Both the position numbers and the translations under genes were made by a program. From contig JBBPUQ010000007.1 in assembly GCA_038501195.1 (NCBI GenBank), forward strand, positions 372,001-436,000: a stretch of DNA of 64,000 bases, read 5' to 3'. Each line of letters begins with the position of its first letter. Position 1 is the first letter of the stretch. The notes under the pieces are model-generated. The model was not told the origin of the DNA, ran no database searches, and worked only from the letters and a program-made list of their open reading frames with translations. The DNA is from Nemania diffusa. Its lineage: Eukaryota; Ascomycota; Sordariomycetes; Xylariales; Xylariaceae. This document shows positions 10,657 through 23,136 of this stretch, in pieces.

Positions 10657-13600
10657 GGCGGACGACGAGAACGGTTTTCTGATGAGTAGATAGACAGCGT
10701 GTAAGAGACCGCAAAGTTGTTGGTTTCTTCGTATTTAGTTATAGAAGATTGGCTTCAGTTGTTTTTAGCGCCGCAGGTCTTTCCTACCTTGACAAAGTAG
10801 CACAAGTTTCACTACTCGCCCGGGCTAGTAACGGCAGGAGCCCCTAGTTGACTTGTCATTTAGGTATGCTTTTAAAGACCTGTACCTAGGGTTTAGCACC
10901 ACTTCTGCCTAGATAATATAGGAGAAGTATGTACCTAGGTATGCCTCCGCTAAAATATACTTGGTGGGGTGTTTTATAGCACCACTAGACTGGCCACTTG
11001 ATTGGACTGAACCTCCTGCTACATAGAAGTTACGAAAAGCCACAACTTATCTACTCGTGGTTGTAACTTGTTGGCTTAATCGATTTGATATTTCACTCCA
11101 TTCTATGTTCTTACTGTGATTTTTGTCATGGTTTCTATCGTAGGGTAAGAAACGGGGACGCACAATAGAAAAGAAAGGGGGCCCTTCTAATTAATACCCA
11201 ACTACCTAGGTATATGTAGGTACTTGAGGTACGCAGAGCAAGATCCACAGTTTAAATTTAATGGGAGTACGCTACGATGATACCTGCAGTCTTTCTAGTC
11301 CTATTATTCTACTGTCACATGTATTTAGTTAGGTAGCTTCAAGCGGCTCATAATTCTCTATGGGAGCATGATCACCATCTATTAAGGTTAATAATAGGTC
11401 TGTCAAAGAGTGTTAGAATACGATTGAATGTGTATATTTGATAACAAATTCGACTTGAAATCAACACATCGGCACTTCAAAGTAGTGCTTGCTATTAGTA
11501 TAAGGTTTAATACTCTATTAAACTGCAACGTGTTCGTAAGAGACTTTAAACCCGACGCTGATACTTGAGACCTCGTTGTCCGTTCTTTCGAGTCACATAA
11601 ACTGCTTTAAGCAGTCGAACCCGTGTCCTCAATAAAATGGGACATTATGGGAAATTTAAAGCTTTCGAGGTCTGCATACATTTCTTGTCCTAATTGCATG
11701 GTCCTCCTCTTGGATATTTTAGAGGCCAAAACCCTTTATAAGTTGAGTCATCGTGAACATCAATTGTGAACAAGAGAGTACCGTCCTTATTAAAATATTC
11801 TATCGAGATGACATTATTATCATCGACCATATCCCTGGTTGACTGGTGCGGTATAGTATCCCTAAGAGTTTAGGGTTAGTTATCGGTGTTTGGTTTATTT
11901 AGTGTATTTTATACATTAGGGACGACTGATTACTGACTTAATTTCGGCTTTGACTGCCTCCGGAAACTAAAGTACGTGTTAAACTGATGGTATTGATCAT
12001 TGATTAGACAGCGGTGATTACAAATATACTGACTTTAGCTTTAGCATCGGCCGTCGCTGCTAACAATGTCTTGTTGTAGCCGGATGGCACCATATGCAGT
12101 TTAATGCCACCAATGAATTCGATTTCGTTGTCCGACATATTAAATATCCTAATAATAGAATGAAATGTAGAGCAGACTAGAAAGTTGAGGCGATGAAGAT
12201 CGACTTTTTCCAGGTCAGCTAGCGTAGAGAGTATGGATTTATGAAGTGTAATAAAGGGCGTGTTGCTGAGCTAGGCTGGTGCCATACTTATAGTAAAGAT
12301 TTTTTATGATTATTACCTCCCTTACTAGGTTCCCCAAACTCGTTCTCAGTATCCCTTAAACCAAAATTAATTGAGTAAACAAAAACAAGAACAAGATAAC
12401 CTAATAGTAAATAGTTCCGCACTGAATATTAGTTGTTTATGCAAATTTGATTAGCGCAACACAAGCGGAGATCCAATCGTCACCACGGCTGTACATAGGT
12501 AAACCTAACTGAATTCCGGCCGTGTCGTGGGTAACTCCCCTATTTAGGATATGGCACTACACCACAGACCTCTCCGACGCACATAGTAGCACTATAGGGT
12601 GGTAATAATGAGTTGTCGCGTGTGTATTATTTTTGATCGAGTTCTTTGTCTATGTATGGGCAAAAATACTCCCTTGCTTCTTATGCGCTTTAGCTCACAC
12701 CCTGAGCTGACTCATATCTTCTCTTATGAAATAATATTTCTTAATTCTACATTTCAATCTCTGTAGCTACATATGGTGTGATCCAGATCAGTCCGTTGCA
12801 ATACGAATCCCCCTCCTGCCGACCCCCCAACCTCGCATAATGTAAGGGTTTGGCTGGACAGCTGGCTCGTGCAACTCTTGATAGCACGATGACCTCATTG
12901 TGCAAGCTACGAACCTTTAGTGGTGTATTGGTGACCTTATTTTGGAGAGATATTAAAGTTTTAGGGACGTAGACAGCGTCTCCTGTCTAGAGTCTAACTT
13001 ATTATTATCGGACTAGCATTACTTATTGTGCCCTTTGCATTTTCTGTTATCGTAAACCTTAGGTATTTTGGCAAGGCTGCTTCACTTAGCTAAAGACGAG
13101 GCGGCGTAGCCGCACTAAACGCGTAGGGGGGGTTTATCTCGTTGAAATGGAAGGTAAAAACTTGAGAAATACGCTTTTCCAAACTTTATATCTTACCTCA
13201 GACTTCTCTTAGATCGCACTGTTAATGTCGCCTGGTTGATGCACAGTGTTTATGTGCCATTCATGACTCAGGAGGTGATATTACTACGCGTTCATTGTGC
13301 GACCAAAATCAATATATAAATCAATTGTTCGTTTGATCTTAACCCTTACAAAAATTATTTTAGACCATTGACTTAACTAGCTAATATAGCCACGTTAAGG
13401 CATTTTAAATAACCTAAATTTTAATCGCAGCACAATAGCCTTCAAACTACGACTATACTATCCGTATACATAAGCCTAAATTGTCACGAGCAGTCACTAC
13501 GTATAAGCCTCGACTCAGGTCATTCGTTATTAAAAACTTGACTTCATGGCAGCAATGTTCTGTTTGATACGAACTATAGCTGCTCACCATGGTGGTATTG

Positions 13601-13688
13601 TAATTACACTACATGCTTCACGCTTAGTAACGTGTGGCTGCCGATCACATGTTGCCACTTTAAAGTAGCCAACTAGTCATATCTCCAT
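10657..13688. other. 3-kb AT-rich gene-free region
   Basis: No ORF with recognisable features on either strand. The sequence is very AT-rich with stops in all frames and TACCTAGGTA words at about 10885-10935 and 11205-11230, and could be old transposon sequence degraded beyond recognition. It also contains the 3' flank of the sugar permease. Confidence 0.5.
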
Positions 13689-15563
13689 CTACTCGTCGTC
13701 TTGTACATCGATAACTGCTGTCTTCCACTTGCGAGCAGGGATTTTCCGCTTGAACATGATGTCAATCTCTCGGTAGGATCGACCCTTCATCTCAGGTAGC
13801 CAGAAGAACGCCACAACAAGACAAAACAGCCCGGTGCCGCCCCAAACGTAGCCGCACTTGCCGCCAAGATTTCCACCCTGTAATTATTCTATTAGCAATT
13901 GTCCTCGTAAGACTCGGGGGGGAAGAAGAGTCCTACCGTTGGGTTGAGTAGATAACTAGACAGGAATATCAGAGGAATCTCGACAATGTAGTACGAGGCA
14001 CGTCCGATTCCGGTCGTTAGAGGCCTTAGGCGGATAGAGGAAGTTTCTCCAATGATGACCCACGAAGCGGGCGCAGGTCCTAATGTAAATAGGACGGAAA
14101 TGATAAGACCCAAGGCCGCCACCGCGTTAGTAGATGCGTTCGAGTTGCCAACAGAGCCGGCTATACCGAGGGCAATCAGTAGGACGACGTTGATGGCCGA
14201 GCCATAAAGGTAGATAGTACGGCGGCCGAGGTACGTAGTCAGGATCCAAGAAAGCATGACGAAGATCCATTGCAGAGCCGAAGTGATAAGACCTAGGGCG
14301 AACGCAGTATTCGTCGCCAAACCGGCCTCTACGCTAATATCAGCACACATGGACACTTAAAATAGCTCGGATGATAACTCACGCTCGAAGAAGTATACGG
14401 CCTGGTTCGCGATAAGGTTGCCGGTAAGATTTTGTGCCGCGTAGGCGCCGCACACAATAAGAGTGCGGTAGAGGTCAACGCCTTTGAAGAGCTCGAAGTA
14501 GCCGGGCTCTGATTCGTCCTTCTCCATCTCAATAACACGACGCATCATGGCGACAGTCTCAGGAACATTCAGCCTCGACTTGCGGCCAAGACGCCCGACC
14601 GAAGTTGCAGCTTCTTCGAGACGCCCCTTTCGAACTAGCCACCAGGGTGACTCGGGTGCTAGAAATAGTAGGATAGCGAGCGGCGTAGGGAAGATCCATT
14701 GAATTGCAATGGGAATCCTAGTTTCTTTTCGTCAGTGAATGTCTTGCTTCCCCTACAGACTAGCACGTACTTGAAGGCAGTATCGCCCTTGACAGGGTTG
14801 TAAACATAGGTGACGGCACCAACGATAATACTACCAATGGCCCAGAACATCTGCAACATCTGAGTAGCAGGGGCTCGTAGCTTTATCGGCACGATCTCGC
14901 TGCAGTATGCCGGAGCATTGGCAATGAAGATGCCCCACGGCAGGCCCTCGAGGATCTGGGACACGAAGATGACTGGCAACGATTCGGCAAAGTAGAAAAT
15001 TAAGATGAAGGCGTTCAAGAACATGAGACCCGTGATGGTCGCCCAACGGTACCCGATACGGCTGGTGAGCGGTCCAGCCAGGAAGACGCCGATAAGCGCA
15101 CCGAGCTGCCCAGACACTTGAAGCGCAGATTGCCACGCCGTCGTGATAACATAACCGTGCACTGGGTCGTACACGCCGTATTTCTCCTTGAACGCAGGCA
15201 GGGCGACGAAGTTGTTACAGAGGAAGACATCGTACGACTCCATAATCTGAAGATGGCGTAAGCTGCGATTCCTCGTCGGAGGAAAATCTAACTGGGTAGA
15301 GCAGGGAGAAGGCCACTTACAATGGTGAAAGACATGATAAACGCCCAGAAGGTGGCCATAGGGTATGCTTTAACGGCTTCTAATACGCCCATGTTGTGCT
15401 CCGCATTCTCTGCCTCGACCGCATCCGCCTTGTAATCGGCGACTTTGGCCTTTTCGTCAAGGTCGTAGCCATTGTCATGGGAGGCATGCCGCTGAGCCTC
15501 GACCTCCGGGCTGTCGACATGTTGAGACTCTGTCTTCGTGTCAACGACGTGTGTTGACGACAT
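13689..15563 (-). CDS. MFS sugar:H+ symporter, alpha-glucoside permease type
   Basis: Five exons (15563-15321, 15246-14771, 14717-14383, 14328-13937, 13877-13689) give 544 aa. The N-terminus is a ~65-residue acidic cytosolic tail. The core has the sugar-porter signatures: IMESYDVFL at TM1, GPLTSRIGYRW after TM2, PESPWWLVRKGR after TM6, LGRRTIYLYG in the second half, and LPEMKGRSYREID after TM12 (the PETKGRT motif). The order and the ESYD-type TM1 are those of fungal maltose/alpha-glucoside transporters, so plasma-membrane uptake of oligosaccharides is likely; glucose or other sugars remain possible. Splicing was fixed by restoring FFE-QAGLATNTAF at intron 14329-14382 (the ORF otherwise hits a stop). 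A second acceptor giving a 27-nt intron was rejected. Confidence 0.9.
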
Positions 15564-18500
15564 CGTGAATTGCTCGCTATGTTACCGTATTACTGCGACG
15601 GACAACAGAACACCAATCCAGCTGGGAAGGGGAAGTTAATCGAACAAGGCGGGTTGCATTCTTTTATTGCATGCAGATCTCGTCCCCATGGTCTAGATCG
15701 AGACTTCGGTCTTGAGATACTCCGCGGGCGCGTGATACACGGATCAATTTGGATGTAACACCCTGTACGAAGCCAGGGCTGTGATAGGCGCGTATATCTA
15801 ACAAGCTTTGCGATCCTATTGCCTCCCACGTCAGCCACGTGAGGGTGATTCGTCCCAATGCCTCGACCTGGTCAAAGAGACTCCACACATAGGACCGAAT
15901 GCGGGGAGACAGGTCCACCGGTGAGCGAGAGGGTAGCATTTGTACGCATACGGCTCCAGCAAACCATACGAGGCGATCTTTCCTTTAACATGCCAAGCTC
16001 CAGTATTAGCGCTTTAAAAAAGTACAGAGTCGTATTTGTAAAAGACATGTCAAATAAAGCAACTTTTTCCTTACATAAACTCGTTCATTTTAAGAGATTA
16101 GGTTCTTAGGTTCATGTCGTGGCACGAAGAACTGCCTAGCGCTGTAGCTAATCCCCCAGAACATTCCCCAAACTTGTTCCCCAGACTGTTTTCCCCATAC
16201 CGGTCTCCAGACAGTGCCCTCGCGTAAGTAATTACCGACAGACCGTTCCCCTAGACCATAAATAGGCAAGGGTCGGATCCCACCTCGCGCACCATGCAAC
16301 AAACATCACGCAACGAAGGATTGTCATGCATACACACACGTACCTATGCGTACATGGCCCAAAACTGCGAAAGGAGGGGTAACGAGGTAGATTCGACGCC
16401 TTTCAAAAGGCTAAAGAGGGGCAATTAACCAACACAAAGGGAACGATTGAAGTACAGATAGCACCACGTGGGACAGGGTATGATAGGTACATGATGCTTA
16501 CGAAGCTACGGTAGGAGATAGAAAAAAAGGACCCCAGGTTGCCGACTTCGAATGCTTGCACCGTTGGACAAGACAGTGCCAAGCCGGACGCTGAAATGGC
16601 GGTGTCCTGAACGATGTTAGCGACCACTGGCCTGGAAAGCAATTAATACTCCCTACGTCCATTTGTATATACAACCGATCCACACGACCACGCATCCAAT
16701 GCTTTCTCCTTAACGTGCTGGGCTTTGCTCTCACAAAGAACTGTGGAACTCATTCCCAGGTCGTACTGCGTTTATTTAAAAAGAAATAACTGCAGCCCAC
16801 CTGGCTTTTGGGTTCGCTTACCTAGACATCCCACACGCCACACCGGCTGGTGGTGTTGTACAATGTTTACGAATGACCGACGGCGCCCCTAGGTGCTCAC
16901 TAAAGCGGATAATCTCTTAGCGGGCGTCGAAACAAGCTTATAGGAGGACTCTGTTTCCGGATTAGGCAGGTTTAGATTCTCTGGGCACTCTAAACACAGA
17001 TACCTACTGAGTACAGTAGACAGATAATTACCTATCTAAATAGCAGAATCACCCAACCTACCCAACCTAACATACCTATACTACACAGTACCTATTCACT
17101 TACCTAGCCAAATGGAAATTTAGGTTAATGACCTTTGCTCGAGTTTGCTCTGCTTTAAATTACCTAAGTACGGATCTGCATTTTACGGCCCTAGTGAGGC
17201 GGTTTCCGAATCTAGCTTAGGTTCCTTCTAAATAGGTAGAACGTCCGCCGCAAATAGCCGAGGTACAGCATCAACATCGTACATAGTATTGCTCTGCTGA
17301 TGATTGATTGTCTCATGTCTATGTCAGTTGAGCAATTGGTTTTTTTTTTCGACGCGCTTAGGAAATTGACAAATGATTCCGTGTCAGGCTGGACTTAGGT
17401 CCGATTCGCCAGAGCTATCCGACGACGTACGAACACAATCACCTGCAGCCAACTGCTGCAATATTATGCACTCCTTTTTTTGTCTTACACGATGTATCAC
17501 CCTATCATCGCGATTAGTGGTTGCGGCTTTAATATTAGCTTTTACATGGTCAGCGCCATTGTGTAACCAGAGCCATCTTGCTAGATTTCATCAACGTCAG
17601 TCTTAAGTAGACCCCCAGCGTCGTGTATTACAATGAATGCGATTTCACCTCCCGTTTCTGTAGTTTGGGTATGCATGTGTCTCACAAAGTCCAACCTGAA
17701 GACGATTTCCCAGGTAGTTTGTCCTGATTCAATAATCATTCATCCATCGGCGTTCGAGAACATAAATTTTGATAGCCCCATCACCTACTTATGAATAGCG
17801 GCTAGAACGACGAAAACATATAGGGTATTTATCAACACCTCATCATCGTCGATGATCAATACACGGCACTCACGCCGATCTGATTTACGCTGATAATACC
17901 CTAAAAGCAACTCACTGATTAGTATGAGAATATGTCGATGTCCCGCCGCAACCTGACGCCGAAGCTAAGATATTAGCTATTAATTGCGAGAATAGACAGT
18001 TGTGGGTTCTCTTAGCAGCAAGCTCCTTCTTTCGGCGAACTAGATATTATCACCGTAGGTAAGGTTGCTACAAATGACTGTGCCAGGAAGTCAAGTTGCT
18101 AGATTGGGCCTGGCAGGAGCGTGTACGATTCTATTTATATTTCAGATCTCGTAAGTGCGAGTACCCTCTGCCCGGTGATTTATAGATTACCGCATAGTGT
18201 TTTCATGTTATGAACGACGAGCACGTGCTACTGAGTTTGAGATTCCCAGTGAAACATTTTAACATTTCAGTAAGGCTCCCTATACTGATGAGACCTAGGT
18301 GATTCGTCTTTCGATCGCTACCAAATAGTAACACCTGCTACGGAAAAACCACGCGGTTTGTTCATGATTGAATTAACGGTATATATAGACTCTACGCGAT
18401 ACCAATTATAGGAATACACAATATAAATATGCCAGTAGAATCCTTGTTATCATTTTCGTCTAATTACCATCAAAATATTATTTCCATGACCAAGTTTTAT

Positions 18501-19133
18501 AGCACAATGGCGCATAAGCCCGCAACTATAGTTGAGTTTGTGCTTTCGGCTCTTGGCAGCGCATTGGGCCCGCCGCCCTTCTACTAAATGATCAATCTCC
18601 GAATTCATATATTATTACTCCTATGCTACTTTTATACCTGTATTACACTATTTTCATACCTTCCACGTGTGGCCGGTTCAGGCGCCCTCTCGGAAACCCA
18701 GCTTTGGCGAGCTGTTAAGTTTTCGCAAACCTTCAGGTAGACATCTTCTATCGGCAACCCACCAATAGGTTAAATATCAAGGTTTATAACAGTGCTAATA
18801 GATTTTATCTTCGCTCAATTGCCTATTATTAGAGGAAGTCTTCTGTTTGGTATTAAGCATAGCTCGATATATTTTAGGTATTGCCCTTCGTTATATTCTA
18901 ATAAGCGGGCTTCAGCCACATTCTATCTAAGCAAAATAAAAGCTAAGAAGCATGGTCGCGGCGCTAAGCAATTTATGCTCAACGCCTAACTAGTTTACTT
19001 CGGCTAAGATGCCAACTTGGGTATAGCCTTTTGGCGGTTAGCATTTTTCCACCAATCTTCTAGCTGCGCATATTCTGTAGTATGAGAGACCCACGCGTAT
19101 AGCCAGCCACATGTGATGTGGCTGTACGGACCC
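15564..19133. other. 3.5-kb gene-poor spacer
   Basis: Upstream region of the sugar permease, then AT-rich sequence. Short ORFs at 15590-15940, 16400-16740 and 18792-18989 show no motifs. TAGGTA-type words cluster at 16980-17110. No RNA gene is recognised. Confidence 0.5.
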
Positions 19134-21894
19134 CTAATCTCCTTTTGGTATCACAGCTCCGTTCCACGGACCACGACACTTGTCTTCCAGCTCCCTAAGC
19201 CAATCTTCCAGGCCGTCATCATACTTCCCGTCCCTCTTATTGTGATAATGATACCGCCACCAGAGGTTGTATAGGACTGTCCCACCCTCGTCCGGTTGCG
19301 GCGACTCGGGAGTCTGGAGAATGGTGTTGTAGATCTTATCGGTCTCAAGGTGCAATCTGACAACATCTGCAAGGCACGCAACGTCGTCGGATAAGCTCGG
19401 CCCGTCTCCAATGATGAAGAGGCAGAAATTGTAACGTTTCTCTTTCAAACTCATAGCCGTGTCATCATGTAACCCCTGCACGAGGATGCTGTTGCAGGCG
19501 GATGGGTGCTGGTTGATGGGCTCCCAGGGTAGAGCAAGTCCAGACTGTTCAGATTCCCCCTTTAAATGAGTCTCGTTATATTGTTGGCACCTACGACATG
19601 ACGATGGATCATGATCTGTCTTGACGTTGTGACTGATCCGGCTCGACTTCCTCTCAAATGAGCGATCGGCTGTTTTGCAGCGATATTCAGACAGCCATAC
19701 CTCAGTTTTGCCACGCCATTTTTGTCGTCCACTCCTTTGCTTGAGCTGGTGCATCAAACCATTTGGTGGTATCTCTTTCGGCGGCCTCTTCTTCGCAAGT
19801 CTCGAATATTTCATGACCGTATGGCGGATCCAACTGTTACTAAATTGATAGAAATTCAATACCTGAATTGGTGTATTAGTCGGAGGGTCATCTTTCTGAT
19901 CATGGGATCCTGAGCGTATAGACAACAGCGTGCCCGCAATGGCAGACTGCAGTGTCTGCAGAGGCGAATCTGAAAGAAGACACTCAATTGCCTCATAAAT
20001 CGCCGTGCTTGGGCAACCTCGGGATATGTTAGATAATGGCTTGCGTTCAGAGCTTTTCTTGAATGCGATTTTCATGAGAAGGCCTAGTGCAGATTTGGAC
20101 ACTGATAAACAGGTGAGCTGCCTCGTGATATTCCAAGACTTGTCAAGAAAGCAGCGATACTCAAGTACGGCGTACACCTCAGTCTCGGATGCCGATTGGA
20201 ACCTCGAGTTGAACGGTCTTCTTCGGCCGGTCCACATATATTCGATCTCGTCCAACACATGTTGACTCGTGACGATCAACTCGGCAAGGCCTTGGAATTT
20301 CTCTATAATGTAACGCGCATCTTCAGGGCTGCGAATAAAGCTACGAGTGGAATCTCTGCTCAGGATCAAGAGGCTATCCACATTTTCCTCCGTAATACAG
20401 AGGCCATCAAAGTAGTAATGAGTCGAAGAGGCAGATTGGATCGTCCCGAGCTTTGTTTTAGGTAATTCCATTGAAAATAGGTTCCGATGGTTGAGTAGGG
20501 TAGGGTTGTCGTCTACAAGTTGCTGTGCGTATTCTGCTGCTGATTCTTCCTCGCTCTCGCTCTCCTTATCATCGGTACTAGCTGCCCCGGAGATCCAATC
20601 TCGGACCCTGTTGTACTGGGAACGGATCTCACTGTCGCAGCCCACACTAACATCATCCCAGCTTCGGCCGGTTGTCAAGACCTTCAACTCCCTAAGGATA
20701 GTTGGGCGGTATATATCTCTTGCCCAGTCTATAATATAGTCAATTATTAGTATTAGCTGCAAGGCTGCATCGTTGGTTGTAAGGTCGCCATTCCAGAGTG
20801 GATGAATATTCTATTCTGAGATTAGGGTGTTTGATTCAACTCAGTTGCGAAGTTAAACTCACATATCGTGTGGTGCCTTTAACCGTGTCCACATAGCAAC
20901 CGTATACTTTCCATGCAATTCCTCTATATCCTATAAACCATACCAGTGCGTCATCTGCTGTAGCTTTGGTTTCGGACTTCAGTTGTGTTTGAAGCTCCAA
21001 AAAGGTCCGAATGGGCAGGGCTGTTTGAGTTTCGATGTCATGGAAGCCATTCTTGCTGGAATCGGCCTTGGCCTCGAGCACAAGAAACGGAAAGACCGGA
21101 GGGTTGGTTGTCAATCTAAAAGGGGTACATTCGAAAGACTGTCCAAAAGCCTTGGTCTTACTCGTCAGTGTGGTTACTAGGTTCTCAAGCTGCCCCTTGA
21201 GTCTCAATCCAAAGACTCGATCGGGGATCTTCTTCGGCAGACCGTGGTGTTTGGCTCCAAGCACCACCGGTTCCTCAACCCGGTCGTCAAATAACAAACT
21301 CGTTCCCCTCTCGTAACTACTACAACTGTTAGCGCTACGTCCCAAAAGAACTCTAGGACTATAATCGGCTCGCACAAGTCTTGGGGCCGACTTTGCGCAG
21401 GACACTGGCAGGTCTTCCGACGCTTCCTTCGATCGTCCAATTCCTGCGACCACTTATCGGCCTTGTCATATGTCGCTTCGATCTCGGATCTCCAGAGCCG
21501 CGCTCGGCAGTTGGGGCTTAGCGGTCGTTAGTACATACTGCACGACTATATCTGACGACTGAGATGCCACTACCTACCATGCGACCTCGACTGAGAATCG
21601 GCGTAATACGTCGTGTTCAAGCTGCATACGCCATCCACGCTCGTTTGGGCGGACGCGCATTGCCAAGTCGCAAGCCCGATCAACTACATACTTAACCCGA
21701 GCTGTCGTGTCCCGTACCCATGGCTCCTGGTCCAATCGCGTATTATTATTGTCGGACCATGTTCGAAACTTCTTGTCTCCGAGCACTCGGATATCTCCAA
21801 AATGCCTTTCATGAACCTCGGGCCATTTGTCACCTGGTCGCTTAAAGACAATATTGTGGCTCACGGCTGATTCATACTGGCTGTTCTCGGGCAT
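19134..21894 (-). CDS. Large orphan fungal protein with PD-(D/E)XK-like nuclease core
   Basis: Four exons (21894-21578, 21516-21376, 21319-20863, 20810-19134) splice to 863 aa in frame; introns are 52-61 nt, with TACTAAC/GCTAACA branch points in the first two. Residues about 181-251 contain IPDRVFGLR (Asp about 186), FPFLVLEAKAD (Glu235, Lys237) and IETQTALPIRT (Gln251), the P-D...ExK...Q layout of the restriction-endonuclease-like superfamily. The C-terminal ~550 residues are a mostly helical region with an acidic low-complexity patch (ESESEEES) and a C-x2-C pair near HDPSSCRRC. There is no signal peptide or TM segment. Such proteins are common, unnamed and patchily distributed in Pezizomycotina; nuclease activity is an inference only. 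The donor GTGCGA at 21375 is the weakest splice site. Confidence 0.75.
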
Positions 21895-23136
21895 GGTGTC
21901 GATACGAAGAATAAGATAGTAGTATTATGAAATTGTGCAGTGTTTAATATAGTAACTAGTTTTCATGATGCGCTTTTAGAAATGGAATTGGTTCGGTTTA
22001 ATTAAGTATCACTCGCAACTTCTCAGGAAACATTGTTGGTTCCAACCTGCAGAATCGTCTGCATATTCGAAACGTTTCAACACCGCCTAGTCCGCAAGGA
22101 TTCTAGGGAAACGGTCACCAGAACAGCCTTTGTGATATTTGTGAGCTAACATAAATTCAAATAAAGCCTGTATCTCTTTCTAGCAGTGGCCACCAATTCA
22201 CGTCGCTTTATAACCTAAGAAATGCTGAGCGGGAAGCATTCAAGCTACCCTATTCTATACTATCTTTCCTGCGACGCACTGAAAAGAAATAAAGAAAACA
22301 TCTGGCCTACAACTATGCTGGGGGGCTTGTGGCGGTGCACTGGGCCAACACGATTATCACTAGTATAAGCGCCGAGGTCGTGAGGTAGGCCGGCGGCTAA
22401 AAATGTGAACAACGCGTAAACTAGGGCCAATCGTGCCCGAAAGCTGACTCAAAGTGCAAACATTCTCTACTTCACCCGATTAAATAATAGTTAATTTGGC
22501 CGGAATGATGTCGTTATTGCGATGTTGGCACTATCGTTATCTTAACCGCGACAATTCCTTCCAAGGGTAGTTGGTTCTACTAGGGCAGCCTGACAATGTA
22601 GCCAGGATGTAATATGAGGTAAACCAGCTGTATCCAGGCACGAGTCAACCGCATACTGAAACGGTGAAAGGAGGCTCGCGCGTTGTAGAGGCATTCTTGG
22701 TAAGTCCACAACTCCAAATACTACAACCTGTGTGTGGTTATCTATTAATATTCCCGAGCTATGATCTCCAGAAGCGAGGTGAATGATACCAAGTACTTCG
22801 ACGGATTCAAAGTATAATCTTCTCAATACATGTTCTTGCCATTAAACGGAAGACAAAGTAACCGCTAATGAGATAACTGCAGGAGGTGAATACCAGCACT
22901 AAGTTATCTAGAATCGAGGAATTAACTATAAATGAGTATAGATGGTCTGTATTTTCTGCGCCTTAATTAGGCCGACTAAAATTAAGGTAGTAGAGTAGAT
23001 TGAGTCCTAGGAATCTCATCCGTAATCACTAAACAGCAATGGTTTATGTGATTTATGAGTATAGAAATAAGCACTTAGTCTATCCGGGGATTCCTTCAAT
23101 CAATTCCTTTTCGATGTATAGTTCCGACTTCATAGT
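21895..23136. other. Intergenic AT-rich spacer
   Basis: Promoter side of the 863-aa orphan gene and 3' flank of the siderophore transporter. Only one short motif-free ORF (22542-22826). Nothing else is recognised. Confidence 0.55.

Noticed and set aside
10367..10693. Plus-strand 108-codon ORF
   Set aside because: It is the antisense shadow of exon 1 of the DUF7924-like gene, which has better splice and composition support.
14356..14382. 27-nt intron in the sugar permease
   Set aside because: Too short for fungal splicing. The acceptor at 14329 gives a 54-nt intron and restores the family motif FFEQAGL.
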